Source: Chitinophagales bacterium (GTDB lineage: Bacteria > Bacteroidota > Bacteroidia > Chitinophagales > Saprospiraceae). From it: DNA of 64,000 bases. The position numbers and the translations under genes are program-made. Of this stretch, positions 51,015 through 58,515 are shown one piece after another; position 1 is the first letter of the stretch; each line of letters begins with the position of its first letter. The notes below the pieces were generated by a model, which made no database searches, was not told where the DNA came from, and was given only the letters and a program-made list of their open reading frames with translations. Location of the stretch: positions 62,001 to 126,000 of the forward strand of contig JAFLBO010000015.1 in NCBI GenBank assembly GCA_017303475.1. The letters are read 5' to 3'.

Positions 51015-51205
51015 AATTATTCAGCCGTTGGTTCACCACCAGCGCTGAATCAGTGCTGTGCCGGCAGCCCAAGTAACCCAATTATGGAAGAGAAGTTTAA
51101 AATATCCTTCCCTGGTACTCGTTAATCTAACAGTTCACTGTCCAATATCCTGGCTAAATTTGCCCATTAGCGCTTCTAAGGCATGGAAATTTGGTCAAAC
51201 GCCAC

Positions 51206-51281
51206 ACTACTGTATATTTTGGTTTCAGACCTGTAAGGTTTCCAAAAACCTTACAGGTCTGAAACCAAAATGTATAGTAGT
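51206..51281. repeat. Long palindrome GGTTTCAGACCTGTAAGG upstream of an unknown gene
   Basis: The arms run from 51206 and to 51281 (ACTACTGTATATTTTGGTTT..., two mismatches in about 36 bases) around a short CCAA loop; the inner CAGACCTGTAAGGTTT / AAACCTTACAGGTCTG part is perfect. It lies in a 316-base divergent gap that is otherwise without a gene. Confidence 0.9.
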
Positions 51282-51330
51282 ATGGTCAATCGTTAAAGCT
51301 GAAAAACAGGGCACGCACAAAGCAGAAAAA

Positions 51331-51981
51331 ATGAAATATTCCTTTCTTTTCGGGTTGATTTGCAGCGCGATGCTGGGCATTTGCGGTTTTTGCGGCAATC
51401 CGCAACCGGAGTCAAATGCCACAGCGCCACTCGGACTGGTATCTGCTTTTGGTCAGGCATCTGAAGCGCCAGACACCCTTCATTTTTTTATTTCCGAGGC
51501 CGGCGATGGTCCGCTGATATCCGATTCATTGCTTAAGGCAGGCATGGACAGCGCCCAGTTTGAGCAATTGCATTTTGGTACCGGCGACGCGCAATTCCGG
51601 CAACTGGGTCGCTACAACTTTATCGAAAATCTGGATGCGCTATTGATTGGCACAGAAGAATTTTGGTTTGGCAAACAAACGCTGCTGTTCACGGATAAAA
51701 AAACCGGCAAGTTGGTTGGCTTGGTGGAGGTATCCCATTTTTATGGTGGAGAAAGTGGCCAGACGGCCTCCGAAAGCTGGTGGTTCAGGAATGCCAATCC
51801 GCCCAGGCTGTACACCAAACTGGCCGAGCATGGCTACCGGGCAACCGATGGAGAGGAGCCGGAGGAGTATCATTCGGAAGAGGGTATTTTGCTGGAATGG
51901 CAGAAAGGGGCGTTTCAACGGATTCCACAGCCTGACAGTTTGGGGGCTTTGCAAAAATTTTCCATGTACAGGGTTTGGTAA
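51331..51981 (+). CDS. Secreted protein of unknown function
   Basis: The protein has 216 aa from the ATG at 51331; the upstream in-frame region contains the palindrome and is unlikely to be coding. The N-terminus is hydrophobic (FLFGLICSAMLGICGFCG), either a signal peptide or a weak lipobox. No domain is recognised; FHFGTGDAQFRQLGRYNF-like and KTGKLVGLVEVSHFYGGESG suggest a beta-rich fold. It lies between carotenoid genes, followed by a hydroxylase gene 51 bases on. Confidence 0.55.
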   Translation: MKYSFLFGLICSAMLGICGFCGNPQPESNATAPLGLVSAFGQASEAPDTLHFFISEAGDGPLISDSLLKAGMDSAQFEQLHFGTGDAQFRQLGRYNFIENLDALLIGTEEFWFGKQTLLFTDKKTGKLVGLVEVSHFYGGESGQTASESWWFRNANPPRLYTKLAEHGYRATDGEEPEEYHSEEGILLEWQKGAFQRIPQPDSLGALQKFSMYRVW

Positions 51982-52032
51982 TTGGCAGAATGCGGCTGAT
52001 ACCACTACTTTACAGCCTGAAAACTGCCAATA

Positions 52033-52878
52033 ATGATTATGGAGTCTATTGCTGAGTATTTTACCAATATTCCTTCTTCTCACCGAAGCGCCATTTTGCT
52101 GGGTGGTTTGACCATTTTTCTGCTTTTGGAAAGCGGGCTGCCTTATTATCGGACCTCTTACAAAAAGGCGGCGCATTTAGGGATTAACCTGTTTTTTACT
52201 TTAACCACGGTTTTGGTGAATTTCCTAATGGCATTTATGCTGCTCCGCACGGCCGATTGGGTGGTGGCTGACAAAATTGGCCTTTTACAATGGCTGCCGG
52301 AAATGCCCTTGTGGTTGTTCTTTGTACTGGGCTTGTTATTGATGGATTTGGTGGGGGCTTATTTCATTCATTGGATGGAGCATAAAGTGCGCTGGATGTG
52401 GCGTTTTCACCTGGTTCACCACACCGACCCGAATGTGGATACAACCACAGCCAACCGACACCATCCGGGGGAAAGTGTGTTTCGATTTGTATTCACTTTA
52501 ATTGGAATTGTGGTATGCGGCGCGCCCATTTCGTTGATCATGATGTACCAATCCTTATCTGTGGTGTTCACCCAGTTCAATCACGCCAATATTCAATTCC
52601 CCAGATGGTTAGACAATGTGCTCAGCTGGGTTATTGTTACTCCTGGAATGCACAGGGTGCATCACCATTATGTATTACCTTATACGGATACCAATTACGG
52701 CAATATTTTTTCTGTATGGGATCGTCTGTTCGGCACATTTGCTCGGGTAGATAATGATAAACTGGTGTTTGGTATTGATACACATTCGGATCCGAAGGAA
52801 CATTCTAATGTGTGGGAGTTGCTCAAATTGCCTTTTAAGACCTATCGGCCGCCGGTGGGATCAAAATTTGAGGAGTAG
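52033..52878 (+). CDS. Sterol desaturase / fatty acid hydroxylase superfamily protein
   Basis: The 281-aa protein has four membrane helices and the diiron histidine boxes: H113-x3-H117 in HWMEH, H126-x2-HH in HLVHHTDP, RHHPGE at 143-144 and HRVHHHYVLPYTDTNYG near 205-215. It inserts oxygen into a lipid-like substrate. Its place behind the carotenoid genes allows a role in ring hydroxylation, but it is longer than and unlike CrtZ, so a sterol or fatty-acid substrate is equally possible. It overlaps the XRE gene by 37 bases. Confidence 0.85.
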   Translation: MIMESIAEYFTNIPSSHRSAILLGGLTIFLLLESGLPYYRTSYKKAAHLGINLFFTLTTVLVNFLMAFMLLRTADWVVADKIGLLQWLPEMPLWLFFVLGLLLMDLVGAYFIHWMEHKVRWMWRFHLVHHTDPNVDTTTANRHHPGESVFRFVFTLIGIVVCGAPISLIMMYQSLSVVFTQFNHANIQFPRWLDNVLSWVIVTPGMHRVHHHYVLPYTDTNYGNIFSVWDRLFGTFARVDNDKLVFGIDTHSDPKEHSNVWELLKLPFKTYRPPVGSKFEE

Positions 52879-53183
52879 GAAAACAAACCGTACAGGCTCA
52901 CATTAGATCGATTTCTGATGCGTTTACGGGGGGGGGGGATATTTCTTCGGTTAATCAGTAAAAGGAGAAGCTCGTCAGCACTGAATTGCAGTAGTTCCCA
53001 TGATTCTAAGCCAAAAACACGGGCTAATTGGCCTAACCTGTCCACATTGATACAGGTTTTGCCACGCTCCATTTTGCCGTAGGCTTCCGGGCTGACGCCC
53101 AGTTCATGAGCTATATTTTCCTGACTATAACCGAGGTACTTACGCAATTTTAAGCATTTTACAGGTAATTCAGTGTTTAACAT
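52842..53183 (-). CDS. XRE-type helix-turn-helix regulator with C11 tract
   Basis: The protein has 113 aa from the ATG at 53183. Residues 8-63 are a Cro/C1 HTH (LRKYLGYSQENIAHELGVSPEAYGKMERGK then INVDRLGQLARVFGL). The reading frame then passes a run of eleven C (52928-52938 on plus as G) into a short tail that overlaps the convergent desaturase gene. Loss of one C gives a shorter tail ending within about 12 residues of the tract, gain of one stops almost at once; both keep the HTH. A TTG-N21-TATATTTG promoter (53240-53271) lies upstream. Confidence 0.82.
   Translation of the reverse strand: MLNTELPVKCLKLRKYLGYSQENIAHELGVSPEAYGKMERGKTCINVDRLGQLARVFGLESWELLQFSADELLLLLINRRNIPPPRKRIRNRSNVSLYGLFSYSSNFDPTGGR
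52928..52938. repeat. Homopolymer of eleven G
   Basis: Run of 11 G on plus (C on the XRE coding strand) near the 3' end of the XRE gene; the only long G/C homopolymer seen in the window. Confidence 0.95.
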
Positions 53184-53239
53184 GAAGCAGATTAGGTGTT
53201 TTGGTGTAAAATATAGTAAATCTCCTGTTATTAGGCAAA

Positions 53240-53271
53240 CAAATATATGGAGACGTTGGAAATATTCGCAA
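53240..53271 (-). promoter_or_regulatory. XRE gene promoter TTG-N21-TATATTTG
   Basis: Minus strand: TTG at 53271-53269, 21 bases, TATATTTG at 53247-53240. Confidence 0.55.
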
Positions 53272-53287
53272 CCGGCATACTGAAACA

Positions 53288-53341
53288 GAACCAAAAGTTC
53301 TGAAATACATACCAAAAGTACGGAAAAAGAACCATTGGTTC
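53288..53341. promoter_or_regulatory. Candidate operators between divergent XRE and lipoprotein genes
   Basis: Three related sites: AGAACCAAAAGTTCT (53288-53302, inverted), direct repeats ACCAAAAGTTCTGAAA and ACCAAAAGTACGGAAA 21 bases apart (53290 and 53311), and GAACCATTGGTTC (53329-53341, perfect palindrome) next to the -33 region of the plus promoter. Confidence 0.45.
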
Positions 53342-53365
53342 AGCCATTGAGGCAAAAAATTATGC

Positions 53366-53373
53366 TACTTTTG
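53366..53373 (+). promoter_or_regulatory. -7 box TACTTTTG before the broken lipoprotein gene
   Basis: TACTTTTG with a TTG 16 bases upstream; the GAACCATTGGTTC site partly covers the upstream region. Confidence 0.45.
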
Positions 53374-53454
53374 TACATCTAATCAATCTCCATAACATCC
53401 CAATCAAAAGGTCGAGGAAGAGTTCGTTTCCTGCACCATTTAAACCACCCAGCC

Positions 53455-54126
53455 ATGAATACACACATTTCCCTTTTCGCCTTTTTTCTGCTTTTCCTAA
53501 GCCTTACGGCCTGCAGAGACAAAGATACTGTGGTGCATGGGAGGGTGGTAGATAAGGTAACCGGCGAAGGATTGGATTCAGTACTGGTAGAATGGTATGA
53601 ATTTGAACATCCTGATAAAATTACCGGCCAAAACGCAATATACACAGATGTTGATGGAGCGTTTCAACTATCCAGTGAATAGAATAATATTGCTATTTTC
53701 GCGATAACCGATAAAAAAATATCCTCCCCAAGAGTATATATGGCAAATTTCCATGGCGCTGGCCTACCGGAAATCAAAAAAAACAAGTTTAACGAAGTAG
53801 AAATAGAGTTAATTCCCAAAGATGGAGTACTTAAGTTGACTTTACATAATACCTCTGTCCAAGACACTATTTATGTTGTCGTTTTTGGCCCAACCATAGC
53901 TAATCAAGTACCAGTATCACATGGATTTTATCTAAACAGACCGATTGAGGCGTTAAGTATGACCAGTACTTCTCTAAAACCTATCTACATACCTTCCAAG
54001 GAACCCGTTAACATTTATTGGAGTTTGACTCCCTGGACTACACTCTCTTCAATAATAATGTCTCCTAACAACGGATTTGTAGAAATCCTGCAAGGCGATA
54101 CTACTTATTTCCAAATTGACATTTGA
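53455..54126 (+). pseudogene. Lipoprotein gene interrupted by an in-frame TAG
   Basis: Bases 53455-53679 encode a lipoprotein start (signal ending LTACR) and a carboxypeptidase-regulatory-like start VVHGRVVDKVTGEGLDSVLVEW. A TAG at 53680-53682 ends it after 75 aa, but the same frame stays open to 54126 with a beta-rich remainder (NNIAIFAITDKK, VEIELIPKDGVLKLTL). Without the TAG the product would be 223 aa. Either a nonsense mutation, an amber readthrough site, or a sequencing error. Confidence 0.7.
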
Positions 54127-54180
54127 GAAGCTCTTCTTGGCTTCAAGACTACTGTAAACATTTCACATACTTTTTATTTC

Positions 54181-54405
54181 ATGCCAACATTCACTTGCAC
54201 CATGGCGAGGCTGCTTTGCCTTGTCCTGCTGGCGCCAGCTTTACCTGCAGCCAGCCAAATCAGTTGCTCCCCCGAAGCACTTACGGCCAAATATTGGCAA
54301 TACAGGGAACGATTCAACAAACATTTTGTAATGAATGACCGCAAACCGGAGGGTTGTGTTGGAAACGGTATAACACGAAATGAGACAGACGACATAAGTT
54401 TTTGA
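54181..54405 (+). pseudogene. N-terminal fragment of a secreted protein
   Basis: Encodes a signal peptide (ARLLCLVLLAPALPAASQ) and about 45 residues of mature protein (SPEALTAKYWQYRERFNKHF, MNDRKPEGCVGNGI) before a stop. I read it as the remains of a longer secreted protein whose rest is gone. The ATG could be 54181 or 54202. A small intact protein cannot be excluded. Confidence 0.4.
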
Positions 54406-54502
54406 ACCTGTTCTCAACTAGTTTGCATGATTGACAGTCCACCCATTTCCCACATTCCCCATATTTTTCCGCACTTTTCCATATTTTTTTAATTAATCTC
54501 CC

Positions 54503-54510
54503 TACCTTTG
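54503..54510 (+). promoter_or_regulatory. rpsA -7 box TACCTTTG
   Basis: TACCTTTG about 120 bases before the ATG, giving a long leader (54516-54631) with a CGCCCGCTTTCAAAAAAGCGAG hairpin-like start. This leader may carry autogenous regulation as known for S1, but the motif is not established. Confidence 0.45.
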
Positions 54511-54631
54511 CGCCCGCTTTCAAAAAAGCGAGGGGCAACGGCTTCGTCCCGAAGTGAAGTCGAACAATAGGTTCACGCCAAAAAAAGACCCCCAAATCGC
54601 TGTATAAGCGTTTGAAAACCAAACACTTATT

Positions 54632-56698
54632 ATGATGCAAGAAGAAGAAAAGGATCCAATTCAGGATCAACAAGAAGAAACGCCTGTAACTTCCGAGGAG
54701 ACTGCTCCTGAAGTGGTGGCAGAAGCAGCAGCCGAGGTTGCTGAAGAAGCTGCGCCTGAAGTAGTAGCCGAAACGGAAACAGTTGTTGAAGCTGCTGTTG
54801 AAGTTGCTGAAGAGGCTCCTAAAAAAGTACGCAGCACCAAGGCTCCTGTAGCCGAAGAGCCTGCTGCAGCTGAAGAGGAAGAAGAGGAAGACGAAGTACT
54901 GCCTATCCTTGAAACTCTGACCAGCTCTACCGCATTTGATGATTTCAACTGGAATATGGACAAGCGTGGCGCTATCCTGTACTCCGATGCAGAGCGCGCA
55001 GCTTTGCTGAAATCATACGATAAAGCACTGCACCAGATCGAAGAAAATCAGGTGATTAAAGGTCGCGTTAGCTCCATCAGTGGTGGCGACGTGGTTCTGG
55101 ACATCAACTACAAAAGCGACGGTCTGATTCCTGTAAGCGAATTCCGTGATACGCCAAATCTCGCCCCTGGCGATGATGTGGAAGTATTCGTAGAAAGCCA
55201 GGAAGACAGCCAGGGTCAGCTTGGTTTGTCTCGCCGCAAAGCGAAAATCCTGCGCGCCTGGGAAAGCATCGTTGACTCCTTCAAAAATGGCACGATCATT
55301 CGTGGTCTGGTTATCAGCAAAACCAAAGGTGGTTTGATCGTTGACTGCAACGGTCTGGAAACCTTCCTTCCAGGTTCTCAAATTGACATCAAGCCGGTAC
55401 TCGACTACGATCAGTACGTTGGCAAGATGATGGAGTTCAAAGTAGTAAAAGTAAACGAACAGATCAAGAACGCTGTAGTGAGCCACAAAGCGCTCATCGA
55501 AAGCGATCTGGCTGAACAACGCGAGCAAATCCTCGGCAGCCTCGAAAAAGGTCAGGTACTGGAAGGTATCGTTAAGAACATCACCGACTTCGGTGCGTTC
55601 CTCGACCTCGGTGGCGTTGACGGTCTGTTGTACATCACGGATATCTCCTGGGGCCGTATCAACCACCCATCAGATGTTCTGTCGCTCAACCAGCGCATCA
55701 ACGTGGTGGTACTCGACTTCGACGATCAGAAGAAGCGTATCAGCCTCGGTCTCAAACAACTCACTCCACACCCATGGGAAGTGCTGCCATCCGATGTGGG
55801 TGAAGGCTCTACCGTGAAAGGTAAAGTAGTGAACATTGAAGATTACGGCGCATTCGTAGAAATCCAGCCAGGTGTTGAAGGTCTGATCCACGTGAGTGAA
55901 ATCACCTGGGGCAACCAGACTGTACACGCCAAGGAATTCTTCAAAATGGGCCAGGAAGTGGAAGCGCGCGTAGTTAGCATTGACCGCGCGGACCGCAAAA
56001 TGTCGCTCTCTGTGAAGCAACTGACTTCCGATCCATGGAGCGATATCGAAGCTCGCTACCCGGTTGGCAGCCGCCACGACGGTGTAGTTAAAAACATCAC
56101 TAACTACGGTATCTTCGTTGAATTCGGCGACGGCGTAGGTGGTATGGTCCACATCAGCGACTTGTCCTGGACCAAGCGTTACGCACACCCAAGCGAGTTC
56201 ACCAAGCCTGGCAGCCCACTGGAAGTGGTAGTGCTCAACATCGACAACGAAAAGCGTCAGATCAGCCTGGGCCACAAACAAATCCAGGAGAATCCATGGG
56301 ATGCCTTCGACAACGTATTCCCGGTTGGTTCTTACCACGAGGCTACAGTGCTGAAGCGCGACGACAAGGGCGCAACCTTCCAGATGCCACAAGGCATTGA
56401 GGCCTTCTCTCCTGCCAAGCACATTCGCAAGGAAGATGGTTCTTTGCTGGAGCCAGGCGAAACAGTAACGGTGAAAGTGATCGAGTTCAACAAAGACGAC
56501 CGTCGCTTGCTGGTTTCTCACGCCCGCTACCTGGAGGATCTGAAGTACAAAGCTGAAGCAGCAGTGAAAGCTGAGCGTGCAAAAGAAGATGGTGAAAACC
56601 AGGCTGCTATTGCAGACGTTCAGAAGAAAGTGGAAAAAGAGACCCTCGGCGATCTCTCTATCCTCGCTCAACTGCGCGAACAGCTGGAGAACAAGTAA
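54632..56698 (+). CDS. rpsA: Ribosomal protein bS1
   Basis: The 688-aa protein begins with an acidic, Ala/Glu/Val-rich extension of about 105 residues, then six S1 OB-folds: NQVIKGRVSSISGGDVVLDI, GTIIRGLVISKTKGGLIVD, GQVLEGIVKNITDFGAFLD, GSTVKGKVVNIEDYGAFVE, GSRHDGVVKNITNYGIFVE and GSYHEATVLKRDDKGATFQ. It brings mRNA to the 30S subunit. The N-terminal tail is rich in Glu and looks unstructured; it may help replace Shine-Dalgarno pairing, which is scarce here, but that is speculation. Confidence 0.95.
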   Translation: MMQEEEKDPIQDQQEETPVTSEETAPEVVAEAAAEVAEEAAPEVVAETETVVEAAVEVAEEAPKKVRSTKAPVAEEPAAAEEEEEEDEVLPILETLTSSTAFDDFNWNMDKRGAILYSDAERAALLKSYDKALHQIEENQVIKGRVSSISGGDVVLDINYKSDGLIPVSEFRDTPNLAPGDDVEVFVESQEDSQGQLGLSRRKAKILRAWESIVDSFKNGTIIRGLVISKTKGGLIVDCNGLETFLPGSQIDIKPVLDYDQYVGKMMEFKVVKVNEQIKNAVVSHKALIESDLAEQREQILGSLEKGQVLEGIVKNITDFGAFLDLGGVDGLLYITDISWGRINHPSDVLSLNQRINVVVLDFDDQKKRISLGLKQLTPHPWEVLPSDVGEGSTVKGKVVNIEDYGAFVEIQPGVEGLIHVSEITWGNQTVHAKEFFKMGQEVEARVVSIDRADRKMSLSVKQLTSDPWSDIEARYPVGSRHDGVVKNITNYGIFVEFGDGVGGMVHISDLSWTKRYAHPSEFTKPGSPLEVVVLNIDNEKRQISLGHKQIQENPWDAFDNVFPVGSYHEATVLKRDDKGATFQMPQGIEAFSPAKHIRKEDGSLLEPGETVTVKVIEFNKDDRRLLVSHARYLEDLKYKAEAAVKAERAKEDGENQAAIADVQKKVEKETLGDLSILAQLREQLENK

Positions 56699-56701
56699 AT
56701 C

Positions 56702-56733
56702 ACGGCTCACGGTGGACGGCTTACAGTAGACGG
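56702..56733. repeat. ACGGTGGACGG words after rpsA
   Basis: ACGGCTCACGGTGGACGG and ACAGTAGACGG, the same word class as 3060-3142, here in G-rich orientation directly after the rpsA stop. Confidence 0.7.
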
Positions 56734-56755
56734 ACATCGGCCTGATCAGATAAAA

Positions 56756-56790
56756 GCGCCCCCGCTCCTTTTGGATGCGGGGGCGCTTTG
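56756..56790 (+). terminator. Rho-independent terminator after rpsA
   Basis: GCGCCCCCGC and GCGGGGGCGC, a perfect 10-bp stem with an 11-base loop, then TTTG. Confidence 0.85.
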
Positions 56791-56806
56791 TATTAACACA
56801 AGTCTC

Positions 56807-56814
56807 TATCTTTG
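56807..56814 (+). promoter_or_regulatory. -7 box TATCTTTG before yihY-like gene
   Basis: TATCTTTG with TTTG 16 bases upstream (56787-56790, in the terminator tail). The transcript would begin near 56820 and carry a leader of about 110 bases through the word array. Confidence 0.5.
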
Positions 56815-56817
56815 TGA

Positions 56818-56920
56818 GGGACGTTGGACTATTTGACCTTGGACTTGATTCGAAGGAAATTTTTGTTGATGTCCAACATCCAGCAATCCCACGTCCAGCA
56901 GTCCAGCAATCCAACGTCTA
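56818..56920. repeat. Inverted word arrays GACGTTGGAC / GTCCAACGTC
   Basis: Left words GACGTTGGACT, TTGACCTTGGACTTG; right words GTCCAACATCCAGC, ACGTCCAGCAGTCCAGC and AATCCAACGTC, ending just before the GTG at 56930. The G-rich side comes first, the C-rich side abuts the next start. Confidence 0.75.
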
Positions 56921-56929
56921 ATACTCGCC

Positions 56930-57910
56930 GTGCAGCGTTTTAATCAACTGTTTCAACGGATCGTCCGGTATTTTACCCAACATCCGGTTTTACTAAAACT
57001 GGTGGAATGGACCAAAACCCATTCCTTGCCGGGCCTGAACCGTATTCCGATTTACAATCTGTTCCGGTTTATTGAAGCGGAGCTAACGGAGGATGCCATC
57101 ATGACCCGTGCCAACAGTATGGCTTTTAGTTTCTTTCTGGCTATTTTTCCGGGTTTGATTGTGCTCATTTCCCTTTTGCCGTATTTCCCGATCAGCATGG
57201 ATTTCTTTGGCACACTACAGAGTTCCATTAAGGAAATTATTCCGGGCACTGCGGGTGATATGATTTTCAAAACCATCAAGGATATTGCCACTATTCCAAG
57301 AGAAGGCGTTCTGTCGTTCGGCTTTTTTCTCTCCATTTGGTTTGCCAGTAATGGCATGATGTCGATGATGCGTGGATTGGAAAAAGAATACCCATCTACC
57401 TTTAAGCAACGCAGTGATATCAAACGCAGGGTTATTTCCATCCAATTGACCTTTTTGTTGGCATTTGTGCTGGTTTCCTCCATGGTGTTGGTTATTCTGG
57501 GCAACACCATTTTGAACTTTGTTGCGCAGTTTATCCATATCGATGCGCTGACTGAATTTGCATTTTCGGCCTTGCGCTGGCTGGTGGTATTGTTGCTGTT
57601 TTACACCACTTTTTCCAGCATTTATCGTTACGGTTCCTCTACCCTGCGGCCCATTCCCTTCTTCAATCCGGGCGCCATGCTGGCCACTACTTTGTCTATT
57701 CTGATCTCCTGGGGCTTCTCCTTTTACGTAGATAATTTTGGCAGCTACAACAAACTCTACGGCTCCATCGGCACCCTGATTGTGCTTATGATTTGGATAC
57801 AACTCAACTGCCTGATCCTGCTCATTGGATTTGAACTCAATGCCGGTATTGCCGTGCTTAGGGACCGACGCACAGCGAGCAGAGAGGAGGTGGAGATATC
57901 GGGGAATTAA
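56930..57910 (+). CDS. YihY/BrkB-family inner-membrane protein
   Basis: The 326-aa protein has five to six membrane helices and the family pattern TRANSMAFSFFLAIFPGLIVLISLL, REGVLSFGFFLSIWFASNGMMSMMRGLE and GTLIVLMIWIQLNCLILLIGFELNAG. The YihY family was once named RNase BN in error and has no proven function. GTG at 56930 is the likely start, no ATG being available at the same end. The stop overlaps the CYTH gene by 4 bases. Confidence 0.88.
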   Translation: MQRFNQLFQRIVRYFTQHPVLLKLVEWTKTHSLPGLNRIPIYNLFRFIEAELTEDAIMTRANSMAFSFFLAIFPGLIVLISLLPYFPISMDFFGTLQSSIKEIIPGTAGDMIFKTIKDIATIPREGVLSFGFFLSIWFASNGMMSMMRGLEKEYPSTFKQRSDIKRRVISIQLTFLLAFVLVSSMVLVILGNTILNFVAQFIHIDALTEFAFSALRWLVVLLLFYTTFSSIYRYGSSTLRPIPFFNPGAMLATTLSILISWGFSFYVDNFGSYNKLYGSIGTLIVLMIWIQLNCLILLIGFELNAGIAVLRDRRTASREEVEISGN

Positions 57911-58380
57911 TCAGACCATTTACTATACGGTATCAGGGTCAAATTGGCGTTGTAATACCTGGGATCATCCGTTACCTCACGGTCAATCCAATCGGGCAGG
58001 TCAAAGGTTTCCGATTCGGATTCCAGTTCAATTTCTGCCACAATAAGTCCTTGATTTTCGCCCAAAAACACATCAACCTCCCAGTGTTTATAGGCATAAT
58101 CCAGGTCATAACGGATTTTCGAGAGTTCTGTTTCTGCAAACTGCTCCAATAATTCCACCGCCTCGTTGACCGGGATAGGGTATTCAAACTCTGATCTGCT
58201 GGCGCCGGTGGTGAGTCCCTTTATGGTCAAGGTGCCAACATCCCCCGCTACACGCACACGGATGGTTTTAAGAGGGCCAGTCAATAAATACCCTTGCCGG
58301 AAAAGTCGGCCATCCGGCTTATTGATTTCTGCCCATCGTTGATGGTTGACGAGGAATTTACGTTCAATCTCTTTGCCCAT
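57907..58380 (-). CDS. CYTH-domain protein (adenylate cyclase / triphosphatase-like)
   Basis: The 157-aa protein begins MGKEIERKFLVNHQRW, the EIERKFL motif of CYTH. Further acidic and basic lines of the tunnel fold: TIRVRVAGDVGTLTIKG, FEYPIP, ELSKIRYDLDYAYKHWEVDVF and LIVAEIELESESE. CYTH enzymes cleave or make phosphoryl bonds on triphosphates such as inorganic tripolyphosphate or thiamine triphosphate. The start at 58380 is chosen over an upstream ATG because EIERKFL is N-terminal in the family. Confidence 0.9.
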   Translation of the reverse strand: MGKEIERKFLVNHQRWAEINKPDGRLFRQGYLLTGPLKTIRVRVAGDVGTLTIKGLTTGASRSEFEYPIPVNEAVELLEQFAETELSKIRYDLDYAYKHWEVDVFLGENQGLIVAEIELESESETFDLPDWIDREVTDDPRYYNANLTLIPYSKWSD

Positions 58381-58515
58381 AAAAATGTAGTGTTTAATGA
58401 GAACAAAGGTGCAGTTTTTTTGGCGTCTCTGACACCCCCCTAACATCAGAGACATTACCTCTTGAAACGCTGCCACACTTCTTAAACCTTATCCTCGTTT
58501 TTGCGTTTTCCCCGC

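Noticed and set aside
54667..54963. Ser/Ala-rich minus-strand frame at the start of rpsA
   Set aside because: Low-complexity reverse of the Glu/Ala tail; no independent support.
55670..56914. 414-codon minus-strand open frame across rpsA and the following gap
   Set aside because: Shadow of the S1 repeats; composition mirrors the strongly biased rpsA codons.
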